Notes: a model not told the origin generated them from the letters alone. 64,000 bases of DNA from Trichostrongylus colubriformis (GCA_963978905.1 OZ022261.1:6759992-6823991); one strand, 5' to 3'. Counted from the stretch's first letter, positions 40,101 through 53,900 are shown. Numbers and translations: made by a program.

Positions 40101-43100
40101 CCGGATTTCATTCGCTTTATTATGTTCTCATCAAGCCTATCTCTATAGAATTGGAAGGATATAGGAGTTACGTATGGGGGGTGAAAATGCAAATAGTCTC
40201 TTGCTTGCAGTATACAGCAGCCGAGGGCACGTTTACGGAGACGTATGCTTGACTACGCAAATCTGGATGCGCGCGCAAACAGAGCTCAAAGACACCGAGA
40301 GAGGCTAAATTTGGCAGATTGTGGAATATGAAGGTAGGAGTGCGCAGCAATGTCAGCAGAGAAAGAACTAGATTAAACGTCAGAAAACCCCGAGAAATTG
40401 TAACCCGAAATCCACCCCTTGTCTTTTGCACGCCTCTGCGTCACTAGCCGTGGATAGACTGTGGACGATGAGAGGCAAAATCAGCCGTTCGCGAACGTTG
40501 TTCCGCCCTCGCTGGTGACTCTCCCAGTGGATGAACGGCAGTAGGACTCGCTGTGCTGCGGGATCGCGATGAGACCCCAAGCTGCGCTTTTCCTGTTCGA
40601 GTTCCGTCACACGTCACCTCTTCTGAAGTCGAACGTTTGTTTTCAGAGGAAATATATTTACAACTCTCACTTTCTCCTTACCCATCCCAGTTTTGAAGGC
40701 ATAGTGCGCGCTCGCCGTATGGAGGTGCTCGGCATTATGGCCATTGTCTGTCGAGTGCTAGATGCGCTTTTACCACGCCCCATTGCCCACAAAAGTGCAA
40801 AGGCGACACCAGGATCGAGCCTGGCGTCAAGCAAAACTTTGGAAAAATACCTCTTCCCCCCTCCCCCCCCCCCCCCCCCCCGAGAGGAGGTCTCCGATAC
40901 GACTTCTTGGAATTTCATGAAAAATACGACTCTTGTCCCCACTCCCCGTATGTCCGACCACGACCATGATCGGGGAGTCCCCCCCCCCCTATCCCCCCAC
41001 GAAAAAAAGTCGTCAGTCGATATCTTACCACTGCCACCTAATACAAAGTGTGATTATCGGTTGACGACCCACTTTTAGAAATCACTCATTGCTCGTCGGC
41101 AGATTTTTTCTGAAGGGCGGGGCCATCGAGAGAAAAGAATACAACCCCTCCGATCTTAGATACGCCCCCGGCGCCCCCTGCCTGGGCGACACCCCTCCCA
41201 CACTTGGCTACGAAGGACCATCTAGCCGCCCTTACTGTCGGCGAGTACAGAATGCGCCTTTAAAACTGGGTATACCGCGATGTATGAAGACATTTGCGGG
41301 CCAAGGTCTACTGTATCCCATGAAAAGAATGGGCAAAATGAAATTCCTGAGGAAGTTCTCACCTGCAAGGCAATAGCTCGTGCTTGAGCTCGCTTGATTG
41401 GATCTTTTGGGAGTAGAGGGTATCGATCAGGATATTTTTCATCCAGATATTCCATAATCGCCAGGCTCTCAGTCAGATTCACTCCATCGATTACCAGTGC
41501 CGGCACCTTACGACATGCATTGATAGCCGTAAACTCAGGGTCTTCCTATAACAAAAATTGTGACGTAGGCTATATTTATCACAATATAATGATGCAAAAT
41601 CTCATGGTACAAGCAATACACTACTGTAGAGGCAAATTTCCATCCCTACCTGTATCATTTTGATTCACGACATTCTTAGTTGGTATCAGTGACACCTGTT
41701 CCTGATTCTAGATCTCATTCTATTGTGCCACAACAGAGAAAACAATGAATCGAAAATTCGATATTTTGAAAAGTCGAATGGACTAGCCACACTTCTCAGC
41801 AGGTCGGTGGGGGGGGGGGGGGGGGCAAAACGCTTCAACGCCTCCCCACCAATAACGATCGAGATGGAGTCTGCCCCTGATCAAGCGTTAGTCCACTACT
41901 ACATTACATCTTTTACATCTTTCTATTTCAGTCCACTCAAACAGTCCAGCGGAATTTCACTCCCACATACTATGAAACTTTCCTGTTTAATATTTAAAGA
42001 CAGCATTAGGGGTAATGCGGTAATGGAGAAAACCCTTCAAGAAGTCACTCACATGGTAGTCCTGGCCTAAGAAGGCTACTATGGCGAAATCCCGGTGAAA
42101 AAGCGCCCCTCCAAGCTTTAGAAACCCTGCAAAACGCCGCAACCATGCAGCGGTTCCGCCTCTTGGACACAGCGGTCCCGCCTCCCGATGACGTAATCCC
42201 CGATGACTGGGGTGGGAGCGGCCAAGAAGATGCGGAGGGATCGAAGGTTTTGCGGCGCGCTTTCGCAGTTTTAACTTAAAGCTCACTCCAAAAAGTAGAT
42301 CCTTTCGTATTTCCAAACATTCCCTTGTGTTTACTTGGCAACATGCCAATGGGAAACCAGATCAGACCACCCGCCTCTTGACGGGAAGGTCGTCCGGGTC
42401 GAGAATCAACGGTGGGAAGGGGGTCCTATTTCTCGGGTTTTTGGCCATTTCCATCCGTTTTTTCTCCACTATCCTGTTACAAGGCATCTCGACTTTCATA
42501 TGCACTATTTCGTTTACTTTTCGTCCGACTTTCCCCTAATGCTGCCTTTAACTAGCCAATAGGCATTTTAGGGTGGAGCCAACATACCCTGCACCCCTAT
42601 CATTGGTGGAGTCCTGCCCGTGTCAAACGTGCGTATAGTTATCCATTGATCACCAACCAAATATCGTCTGAATAAAAACAGAAAGTGGAATTGGAAACGG
42701 ATCTTTAGTCTGTAGGGCCAATAATGAAAACAAAATAGATGAAACAAGGCTGCATGGCCGATTGGTGACGAATGTGCTCCACCACCAAAGTTTCATAATC
42801 TGCGTACCTTATCCACGATTTTTTACCAATGTCAATAGTCCTTCATTTTTAAAAAATTCCGTAAGGTCAGTTTCAGATGTCATTTTTTATGGTCAAATCC
42901 TAAGGTTACAGAACTTTCTCCTCAGTGCAGTTCCAGTGATCAATGCTAACTCACCATGTACTCCGTAGAGAGTAGATTGATAGCCTTGTACTCGTAATCG
43001 ATTTTCTTCAAATTCAGGGCTGCAATTATTAAGCGGTAAAATCTTGATATAAAAAATGCAACCAAAAACATCACATACCAATCCGAACACGCCATGAACA

Positions 43101-43145
43101 TGAACTTCTCCAGTAAGAGTAAAGTACCGGCTTTGCACCTGTCAT
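37153..43145 (-). CDS. Maleylacetoacetate isomerase / glutathione S-transferase zeta
   Basis: This glutathione-dependent cytosolic enzyme isomerises maleylacetoacetate to fumarylacetoacetate in phenylalanine and tyrosine breakdown. Six exons give 217 residues plus TAA, the normal family size: 43,079-43,145; 42,955-43,019; 41,363-41,545; 39,067-39,150; 38,873-39,009; 37,153-37,270. The start MTGAKPVLYSYW is followed by RSSCSWRVRIAL with the zeta-class catalytic Ser14-Ser15-Cys16. The glutathione-binding loop reads VPALVIDG and then NLTESLAIMEYL. The C-terminal domain has VGDQVTIADICIPS, and the end has EIPEFQAAVPDRQPDAQ. The intron at 39,010-39,066 is 57 nt, in frame and without stops, so its retention would add 19 residues. 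Two introns (1.4 and 2.2 kb) are filled with repeats. This is the orthologue class of C. elegans gst-42. Confidence 0.96.
37738..38070 (+). repeat. Dispersed ACACCGGAAGGG family copy
   Basis: Begins AAAGATACCGGAAGGGGTAA and continues AATTTGGCAGACTGTGGAAT. It ends with GCGCTTTTTCAGGGGGAGTT and then TCGCCACA. It lies in the last GST-zeta intron. Copies occur at 40,288-40,640 and 46,305-46,565. Confidence 0.65.
39151..41362. repeat. GST-zeta intron 3, repeat-filled
   Basis: A 2.2-kb intron. It contains the interior of the GTGCACTTATGAC family (39,230-39,480), an ACACCG family start near 39,708, a longer copy at 40,288-40,640 ending in the GCGCTTTTCC..TTCCGTCACA module, and a run of about 20 C at 40,858-40,880. 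The reading frame of 169 codons at 40,569-41,078 crosses the C run and is not a gene. Confidence 0.6.
42001..42565 (+). repeat. Composite MITE copy in GST-zeta intron 2
   Basis: Holds, on the minus strand, the shared module GGGCGCTTTTTCACCGGG near 42,090-42,110. Downstream is a block (42,310-42,560) that matches the reverse complement of 26,575-26,870 so closely that both give similar short reading frames (ATCQW, GKVVRVE). A related start, TTAGGGGTAATG, is at 42,006. It is non-coding repeat DNA. Confidence 0.6.
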
Positions 43146-44968
43146 GTCTGACAAAAGTTTCTAAAACTACGCACAAGTATATCACCGAAGCAACCAATGA
43201 CACGGCAAAAAAACTATGCGAAAAGGCCAGGAACACTGATACAGCGATGGCCAAAGATCGATGTCCGCCAATGTCTCCGACAGCACAAGGTCATATCGAC
43301 CGCCAAAAAAAATCACGATATTGATAGCGGCATAGGCCATAGCTCAGTCACTATGCCGCTAACCGAACTAAAAAAGACTTTAAATTTTTTTCGCATTTAT
43401 TGCAAATTCAAATAATCCACAAAGAACACAGTGCCAGATCACAGTAAAACGGATGAAAAAATCACACAGAAAGGTTCAACAGAGAAGTAACACAATAACC
43501 ACCAGCGAATCCATCATAGGCTGCTTGTAAACAAGAAAAACACACGTAATGCAAAACCGTATAGAAACAGCGTGAACACAAAAATGGGGGTGAAATAATG
43601 AGTTCATCAAGCGGGTACCATGCCAAATGAAGACGAGTTTCCATTAGATATTTTCCCTAGAATACTATGCACTGCTAGCAATAGCTCATGCAGAATAAGT
43701 GCACGGCGTAACCGACACCCCACTTAAATGTGCTCGCCCATTTTTGTGCTTTATATGGTACATCAGCAATAACTGCAAAAACTAAACTCTATTCACAGAT
43801 GAGGCTAATTGAGCAAATAACTGAGCTATGATAAAGATATTGCGGAGAAAAATAAAATGCGGACAAAAATAAATAAATATAACATCCAATATCACTGTTA
43901 TTTTACAATCACTCACATAAAATCACGATAATTCAGCGATTCGTGGCACACACTACTCATACCAGGCACTCCAAAGCATGCCTATACAGTCACCCGAAAG
44001 GTCCTCCATTCCTCGATTTTTCACCACTGACCTTTGATCTTTTACTTTTGACCAATAATCTTGTATCTTATCAGACTTTCGCTAAAATTTTCACCACAGG
44101 TCTGGAATAATTGTTTTTTACGACTCATCAAAATTAGGACACGTGGCACGTTCTTCAAGTAGCCGAAGGTCGGCGATTTTCCATAAGGGAAGCGATGGTC
44201 ACCAGGAACCAGCCCGTATACTTCGAGGCTGTTTCATACTCTGCGTGAAGGCAGCGGGGCGTGGCTGCGTGTCTCTGCGTTTCCACCTACGCCACTATGT
44301 CTCAATGCCTGCGTCGTGTCTGCACCTCTCCCGTGCCACTCTGCCTCAATGCCTGTGAAGGCAGTCACGCGCTGCCGTCGTTAAGTATGAACGCGGCAAC
44401 TAGATCACCAGCCACGAATCGCCTCATCGAGCGCGACAGGACTTTGGCCGTCTAGTTGTGAATCGACTGCGCGCTGAGAGGGACCATCATCTCAAAATTA
44501 CGCAACTTTTCATAAAAGCTCGTCCGAGCAGGTGGACCATATAGCTGGATTCGTACTCTCAGTACGGTGGAGGGTGTGGACCGAAGTTTCCCTTGGTCCA
44601 GGCAAGGAATTAATTTCAATGACGTCATAAGCAGATGCGTTTTTTTTGAGCCAGCTGTATTGGGAAAATATAGTGCTCAACAGCACTGGCACCTTATGGG
44701 CAACTGTATCAGGGTGTCCTAAGGGTTTAGCATCAAAAATTTCTAACCCAACGATTATCCTCATCTCAAGAGTACACTAAATGCAGAAGAGTTGGCACTA
44801 TGAAACGGTGCAAAAAATTTGGGGCATTTCAAAATAAATAATGGTACAGGATAAAGCGTAATAACTACACTAAACGTCAAGAGCTAAACGAAAGAAGCGC
44901 TGCTTGCGAGACTTTCGGAAAGGAAATATCTTCTTTCCGGATCCAATTCAGATGAGAGCGAAAAACCA
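43146..44968. other. Gap between NPRL2 and GST-zeta
   Basis: About 1.8 kb with no recognisable exon. At 44,799-44,817 TATGAAACGGTGCAAAAAA matches the inner terminal site of the Tc3-like element at 5,846-7,417, so a scrap of that family is present. On the minus strand the acceptor TTTTGTCAG, two bases before the GST-zeta ATG, probably takes a spliced leader. Confidence 0.55.
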
Positions 44969-47900
44969 CTATTTACTGATGAACTTGAATTTGCCGCTTT
45001 CAATCAACATATAGTGGAGCTCATCGGGCATCATGTCATAGATCACGGCCAAGTCCTCCAATGCTCTCGTACCATCGCATAATCGAAATATCCTTGAATA
45101 TAGAATAAATAGAATCAGAGTTAACACATAACGGACAGAGACTGTTTTTGCTCTCTTCAACTGTGTAACACCGTCTGTTGCACTTGGCAACCCGGAACCG
45201 ACTTTTTTCTCGGGTTATAAGGAAAAGCGTCAATTCCTGAGAGCCAAAGCTGTTAGGATACGTCTCTGAATATGGAGAACAACACATCTATCAGTCATTG
45301 CAGAAAATTGCTAGCTTACTATCACCACTACCGAACAAATTAAAATTTTGTACAGCTAAAATGTTAGCGCCACAGCCATCAGAAAGGCAATCGTGATCGA
45401 AGTTTCATCTGTAGAGGTGAATCGGAGAAAAATGCGATTACTGCGTGGATATCGGAGGAAACTATCCCAAAATCATGGTGTCCCATATTCCCGAGCAAAA
45501 GCTCCGGACGGTGAACTCTGTTGATCTGCTTCTCACTCCTCGTCCCTGAAGTGACCGTTTCCTCTTTTGCCCCTAAAGCACTCTGCATCATCTCGGACGT
45601 CTCACCCCTATCGGACGTCACTTCGCGGAATTTTATCTCAGTCGCATTTTTACTTTATTTCCTGTGAAACCTTGCATGCTTTCCTTAGTAAGCAAATTAA
45701 CATAAATGTATGGATAAAAGAAGAAAAAAGTTAGATTTCGGTGGAGGATTCCTCTAACCCATTAATTTTGGTTGGACATAGGAGACGCGTAAGGCCGCGA
45801 TGATACTTTGCACACACGCCATTCCAAGTAGGTGTCGGCGCCAAATGACGCCGGCGTCGAATTCGTATTTGGCCCAATGCCATACTATGCCATATTCGAA
45901 TTTGAAATCCTGGGCTCTTGCCATGATCACCATAGTGGTTGGGTCGAGCGTTTTGCAAACGAAGGGCCTTATCAGATTGATGCCGAGACCTGCGTCAATT
46001 TGACGCCGACACCGGCGGTACCGGCGTTGGTGCACAAAGTATGACCGCGCCCTAAGAGGTACACCTTGAAATTGTTGTTTTTGTAAAAAAATAACCGACC
46101 AAAAGACAGCGCAAAGATATACAACGGAAGCAAGTTTGTGAATCACATACACTTTTTCTTTTTTTTTGTGTGTGTGTGGGAAGAGATTTTGGATTTACAT
46201 GTAGACGCTTCCCATTGTTAATAAAGAACTGAAATTCAATGAATCGAAGTTCGGCCGTAATTCGCGCTAGAAGGAGCATCTTGGCCAGATTACCACTCCT
46301 GCTGCCTTCAAAGACACCGGAAGGGATAAATTTGGCAGACTGTGAAATATGAAAGTACAGATGGTCAGCGATGAAACAGTAGAGAAAGAACGAGACCAAA
46401 TGGCGAAAAACCCGAGAAAGGGAGACTCAAGATCCCCCTCCTCTCCCTCGCACCCCTCCGCATCACTAGCTGGGGTAGACTGCAGACGGGCGGAGAAGCT
46501 AAATCAGCCGACCGCGAACGTTGCCGGAGAGATCACGGAGAGCACGCGTCATTCAGGATCTTTTACCTTTTACCGCTGACCACCTCCGCTCAAACTTCAA
46601 ATTAAAACCATAAAACGACGATGCCTTCCAACCTTATTCACTTTGAGAAACGTTTTACTTTCAAATTCCTCACTTTCCAGAGCGTTCCACTTCACTTGAT
46701 GGAACAGTCGATATAGGATAGGTTGACAGTTTTCTAAGAAACTGATGGTGCATACCAAATTGCACCAGTCGGCGTTCATCGACATTATATCGTCGAGGTG
46801 ACATCGCGTCACACCAATCACGTAATGTAGAACCACACTATAAATGCGATTGCTTCGATAAGGATTCACTGTCATCAAAAAATTATTCAACTAACCTTAA
46901 GGCTCATCAGTAACCTGAATACGTCGCAAAATTGAGGGACTGGCCCTAACTCGCCATCTGGTAAGCGATGCCGAACAAATTCGAGGCAGTCCTGGAATTC
47001 GATGCGTACAGCAAATATATGCCAACCTGGCTTGGACAAAGATGAAGATGAACTTTAAAACGATCAACCTCACCAAGAGCGGAAATAGTAACACCTAGGA
47101 ACATCGCAAAATTAAACTTGCCCTTTTCATTCATTTCAACCAACACCTACCTCAATTTCGGAGGGGTTATTGTAGAACTCATGAAGCTTTTCCGTTGCAA
47201 CATACGTATTTGAGTACAGAAATAATGGCACCAAACTGACGCATTCATAAAAATGTAAATTTCTGAAATATCACTATTTGAGGGAACACTTGTACTACCG
47301 CAATGTCTTGATTTTACCTGACGCAACGCATCACTAAATCCGCGTCGATTTCAACTTCTGTGGCAATCTCCTTGACGCATCGGATCCCATCAATCTTTGG
47401 TATAATCTGAAAAAAGGAGAAGCTAATACAAAACTTCCCAAAATAAAAGCCAAGAAGGAAAAACTGAAATTCACAAACTGTTTACCTTTTGAGAAAGCAC
47501 ATCCATTTTATCAATAACAGCAGGGCTCAACTGCGTAGCTCTGATGAACATAGGCACCATATAGAGACTCACCTGCAGAAGAAAAAAAAATTAGACCTTG
47601 AACCATGGACAGGCCAGGACACTCGAATCGGGTCAGAGTCGCCGGAGCTTGCCGCTACCATGCCTCTGCGCACGGCCATTTCAATACACTGGTCGCGCGC
47701 GATTATCCAACTTGCGTGGTGCGTGATCCATGTCCACCTCAGCGTCTTAGCCTACAGTCGTTAACCGGATACATGCCCTCTAATAAATACAGAACAAACC
47801 TTCGGAGGCTCTACACCTCTGTATGATGGACACAGTTTCAAGTACAGCGTTGTCAGTTCGGTGACAGGGAACACGCATTCTCCTGAAAATCTTCATAAAA

Positions 47901-50900
47901 TAAAAATATACAAAATATAAGAGTAACAGATGTATCGGGACGAGGAAATTCATAGCTCCGTGTTCTATTTGGGAAAGTTGTGCTATGACATAACCTAGGT
48001 GGGGATTTGGACTTGGGATAAGGACTCGAAAAAAAAATTTTTAGTCAGGAGCTTAACATCTGCGTGCAGCAAGGATTTCGACCTATGCTGCAGAAGTGAT
48101 TTCGACCCACTGTCTGCTGCATCAACGGGGCTCTGTCAGAGCGATTCTCAACTCATATTAGACCTTGATATATCCGAAATGTCGTTCTCAGACAGAACCG
48201 CACAGCAAATTTCAACGTAGTTTTGAGATATTCGTTCAGAATTGCACAGGATAGCAGACGCCCTATCCTACCACAAATAAAAAATGAATAGATATATGAA
48301 TAAATAAATAAATAACTTAATGAAAAAATCTATTCAGTAGTAACTTTTCCTGTTTACTGCGAAAATGAAAACACTTTATCCACGGTCGTCGATCAATATC
48401 AATCGAATTCCACAAATGGGTAATCGTGACACCATTAGGCTAGCGCACAGTGCTGCACAGTCGACAGTATAACGCCAAATGGGCTCAATCCTTAACGTGT
48501 CAATGAATAATAAAGGGACCCATTCGGCACTCTACCGCTTGATGCTCACAGTAATGGTGCTAGCACGGCTGATTTTAGATCACCTTAGCAAGCTGGAGGC
48601 CATCCATGTAAGCATATTTAGAGGAATCGACGGATAAATGAGTTTTTCTGTTACCCATATATTTATGTTGTACTTGCCTAATGTGGGCTTCATGAAAGTT
48701 CCACGCGAAAAAATGTGAATCCAGCTGAGACACAGCACCATAAAGTCGCAGCCGGGTGGGCGCGGCCTCCGAGGAAGTGCCCACCCCGTCGCCCGCCGCG
48801 GTCGCATTATAGGAACAGAAAGTTACGTGAACAGTCCCACTCTCCGTAAGTATCCAAGTTCGACTTCCTATGAATCTTGGCATTGTGTTTATTTATATGT
48901 AATTCTTGTTGAAGCCGTGACCAAGATGTTAATTAGTTTTATTCGGCTAACGTTTCGGCCTTGTCGCCTTCGTCAGAGCCTGGAAAGTCAAAGATAAATG
49001 CGATTTGTCCCCCAAAACCATTTCAAACTTATAATATAGTTCTGTCCAGACCAGAAGAGTTTAGGAAGGAATCGCCAACCACAACCAGAGAACGGAAAGT
49101 GGGGGTCTCTTTCTCCGTTCTCAACAGCGGCGGACGACGGGACGGGGCTTTTACTCAGGCCTCGCCTGCCCGGTCGAGAGTTTAGGAAGCTGTATCTCAC
49201 CCGAATTCTCACTTTTTGCGTGAAACTTTGCATGTGGCCCTTATTAGGCAAGTACAACATCAATATATGGGTAACGAAGAAACTCATTCTTGGGCGATTC
49301 CTTTAACCTGTCAAATAAACAGACAAGGCAGGCTCCGTCGGTAAGCTGTAAACTATAACGCAATATCAAAAAATCATTTGTTCAATTACCATTAAATCCT
49401 TCGAAGTGCTTTTAATTCAGCACTTACCACATGTATTGAGATCTGTGAATACTTGTCTCATAATCGTAGGGAGTTGGGCTCGTGTTTCGGGTATATGGAG
49501 AAAACCGCATTCCTAAACATATAGCAGTGACCATTGTGGCTTTTGCGAATAAACATCTATATTTCAAAAAAAACTTGATAATAGAAGAGTTGATGGTCTA
49601 ACGAGAGCTGATAATTTTGTAAATGTTCTGTCTTGGTTGGAACCCGCCTTCAGGAGCTCTTATTACACGCAGATTAGATGCATGCCTGCAGTACCTATTT
49701 TTACTCATCTCGTCTCATTTGACCCAAATTTACGCTCAACATGTCATCACATTATTCAACACTCACTCCTTTACAAATTTCACCTAGGCCATAAACGAAT
49801 TAAGCAAATCGTGTCACTAATTGAATTTCTGGACAAGGCTCGGTCAGGGATGTGCGACAGGACTCTCGTATTGAGCCATTTGGTCGCGAAAACTGGGCCG
49901 TTGCGCTGCAAGTACTTTGCTAGTACCATTGTGAACGGGCCATGTACTAAAGGCCTCGACGTCCCCAGACCCAGTTCAAGTGTCTTGTCCCACACTCCGT
50001 TTTCCATTTCTGTCCCACCTCCGCCGACTTATTCATCACCCAGCGATGGTAAAGGAAATTCGAAGGATTATCTGACAACAGGACAAAGTCGAGCAAGCAA
50101 TCGGAGTAATGAATAACAGTTGCTGCACCTGATTCAGGAAGATCCCAGAAGAAGCCCTTGACTTCGCAGCAACGCTCGAAGTCTCTTCCAACACAAACAA
50201 CAAGCCCCAGAAAGAATTCGAATAAAAGAAATGGAAGGTGTACAAAGTCGATCGAGCTATCCCACATGAATTGACTAGTCGACTATAAAAAGCCAGTGAA
50301 GTCACTTGCAAAGCAATTTCCCTCGGTCTGTTCATTCGACTGAATTTCGAACATCACTACAGCAGATAAAAACTGGGTGTACCTCAGTGGTCCTCCGAGG
50401 CGGGGGCAGTAGATGGCAGCAGATTAGGATTCGCCCAGGAAGTGGACTGATTTGACAAGGAAGTGATTATCAGGTCTGGTGGCCCGCCACAGGCACTACT
50501 CGCTGCAACAGGCTTCTATACATGGAGTGACACTGACAATTAACGTCTTCTGGTGCACTCAATTGGTACGATAAGAAAACAGACGCTTCAATTGTTGGGA
50601 TAGATGAAATCCTATCTGCTCGAACAACGCCACACCAAATCAAGCTATAAAAGGATAAAGGATAAAGTTTTTGGCGTCAATCAATCCTTTCCTGGGATGC
50701 GCCGCACATCCTAGTTCCATTCAGAATCGTGGATGCTGGTGAATGTGATGTGGCCTACACTATGACTTGCGGTGGCCAACAATGCTTTTAGCCTCGCAGA
50801 CAAGTCTGGTACCAATTTGCCGACCCCGGAGGGATAGAAGGCTTGGTTGACCTGCGCGGGCCTGGATGCGGGACTTAATCCCTGCACATGAGAGTGGGGT

Positions 50901-53900
50901 GTGCGCCACCTGTCACTAAACCACCTCCGCCCATGGTGTATGGGTGTGTGCACTTATGACGGATTTCCGCACGGCCGCACGCGACGAGCGGCTCGGTGGG
51001 TGCGGGTACCAGTGGCAGGGCATAGCAGCCTTCAAGCGAGGCAGTGTGGTATGGGTGGAGGAGGTAGGGTGGCATGGGTACAGGAGGCAGTGTGGGATGG
51101 GTGGAAGTGCAGAGGTGACGCAGCCACGCTCTGTCGAGCCGGGCTCCCAAGGGCAATCGATTCGGCAAGTCGTACTGATAGCGCCTCGAGTGCGACGCCG
51201 CGAAGCAATTTTCCGTCATAAGTGCACACACCCAAGGTATATCCGTCATAAAAACACCATGTAGCGAGGCTGGGCGCCTTCGCCATCCAAAGTATTCCCC
51301 ACAGCGTCACGCTTTTCCACTGTTTCTGTTTTGAGCTCTAAGCTAGTCAAGTGGTTAGGGAACACACAACGATAAAAACGCGTTGAAACAAAATCTACGT
51401 TTCCTTTGCTTCAAAACAACCTTTGTTCTACACCTGTGATATTCAGCAAAGTGCCGCTCTGGTAAAATCTTCTGGATCACGCTTACTAATGTTTCCTTGA
51501 TTGAGCTAGTTTTCACAAATTAAGGAAAGCTGAAAACTAGAAAAACATGAATATTTTTTCACACACCCAACAAATATGATCTCACCATTTCCAAATCGAC
51601 GAGATATTCGGCAAATTTTTGCACAAGAGGTTCATACATACAGTCAATAGTGGATTCTTTTGCAACAACGAAACACATGTTAAAGTTCAGTTGACCACGA
51701 CCATACCATGTTTCGTGTTCTGCAAAGGAAATCCTCAAAAATATTAGGTGTTTGCAGAATAAATGGCCAAAATATAACTGGCCATAACTTCAGTCGGACA
51801 CAACTTTATTTGTCGAAATAAAAACCATTCGAATCTACTGAATCTCGCCAACGATCTGGTAAAGAAAATATGCCATCACGATCAAATTCTGGATTGCGAG
51901 AAAAAATAAAGTCAAGAATGGCATTTTTACCGTGCATAGTATCGGCGAATTTTTTCTGACGCAGGTTTGCATTGAGAACCCGGAAAAAGTGGTAATGCGT
52001 TGTGGATAGGTCTGAGGAATGAGGGGGGTGAGGGAGGGTCTCGATGCTTGACTGCATCAGTTTTTGCTGGGTGCGCAAAACAACGCAAAGCACCACACTT
52101 CGCAGCACCCGGCAGAAACTTATGCAGTTAGGCATCGAGACCCTCCCTCAACTCCCTTATTTCCCAGACCTATCCCTGACGGACTACCACTTTTTCCGAG
52201 TTCTCGATGCAAACCTGCGTCAGGAAAAATTCGCCGATACTGTGCATGTTGAAAATGCCATCTTTGACTTTATTAATTTCGCAATCCAAAATCTCATCAT
52301 GATTGCATATTTTCCTTACCAGATCGTTGACAAAATTCTGTAAATTTGAATGGTTTTTATTTCGACAAATAAAGTTGCGTCTGTGCGAAGTTATGGCGCT
52401 TTGAAAAAGTGGTGCATTTTGGCCATTTCTTCTGCACACACCTAATAGAAAAGCTCATCGTCGCATCTGTACATTCCACTTTATTTAAAACAGAAATATG
52501 CGCATTCCCACTGTGAAAATCCATTCAACAAATAGCAAGCGGAATCGTGAAAATGGAAAAGACGGGTTGTATACGAGGAGGCGAGAGCATGACGTACGGA
52601 ATGAAAGGGGTGAACTAATAGAAAGATAATGGTAAAACTACATCGACGAGGGGTGCTACTCGCAGCTCCATGGTCCTTGGACTGACACGATATAGCTCAT
52701 GCTGGGCGCTGTGTTATTATTGCGCGAAAGACTACGAGGCGTCAAGAGAGTGTATAGGATAATGCTGGAAATCGAAACCGGAACCACCTTCGGCTCTTTC
52801 CACCGTCCTATCTAGGCGCGTTTCGATAGGACAGGGCCCATGACTAAGTAGCCGTGGAAGTGCGAGTCAGAGCTATGTTGACTGGCCACGTCATCTCTAA
52901 CACCACCTCCAGTGATGCAGAGGGCGCGACAACACGTCCTCGACGTGGATCAGTAGTGGAAAATCCTAACTCTCGGAATCTCGGCCCGTTCATTCGTTCC
53001 TTCTCCTGCCGATATTATCAATCCACTATCACTTGACGATAGTAATGGAAAGACGGTGGCCTAATCCAGAAAGCCCGTGATCCGAGATGCGAAAAATCCA
53101 TTCTGCTCGGCCGCATCCGGCCGTATTTCGTATGGTACGATATATAAGCACGTTGACAGGGAGTGAGCCCCCAGGAAAGGATTCCACAGCCGCGTCGTAC
53201 GTTAAAAGTGCGCATCGCGACGAATGATGGCAGTGCCTTTTTGTCCAGCAACTACCAAGGATAAATAGATGTTATAGTACTTACAAGGGAGATCTTTCAG
53301 GTCATGACGCGCTTTCGGGAAACGGTTTTTTCCATCATATGGGGGTATTTACATGAAACATATAACTGACTTCCATTTTTGCTGCGCGGCCCTACAAATG
53401 CCAAAAAAAAGGAGTAAAGAAAATTTTGTTCAAAAAAGGCGATTTTAACCCATTCATAGTAACGCATCTTCCTTGCAACTTTAATCATGTGCAGATCCGA
53501 AGGTGTTCTTCTATTTCACATTCAAAATAAAGTCAAATACGGGAAAAAATGAAATCTTACGTCCACCATGTACTAAAAGTGCGTAGCAGTCTCATAAGGG
53601 CTCCCCGAAGCATGGATGCTGCAACGGGTTGGTGGTTCGGATCCCGGCTCTGCCGAAGTTTTGCATTTTTTTGCATTCACTTTTTCGTCTTCAAATATGT
53701 CTGTTTATGCCAAATGACTACGATTTTCGTTGACAGCATGCCAAAATGACTCTATTTACGAATTGTCAGTGAATTTGGTGATGTGACCTCTTTGGACACG
53801 AAAGGGCCCGTAGCACTCGAAATTCGCGATTTCGCACAAAATGATCGTCATATTCGTGTTCACGGAGTCAAACTACCCTTGGGGACACATTTCTAGCCAA

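Noticed and set aside
40569..41078. 169-codon plus-strand frame
   Set aside because: It spans two repeat modules and a run of about 20 C, inside a GST-zeta intron on the other strand; no family motif.
49637..50116. 159-codon plus-strand frame
   Set aside because: It lies antisense in NPRL2 intron 3, has no splice-supported partners and a composition unlike a conserved protein.
51420..51512. Alternative NPRL2 exon 4 at 51,420-51,510
   Set aside because: Some helical-looking residues appear, but the phase does not join exon 3, and the exon at 49,428-49,512 fits both phase and family alignment.
53600..53660. Possible tRNA gene
   Set aside because: A B box is present, but no acceptor stem, anticodon arm or correct A-box spacing can be formed.
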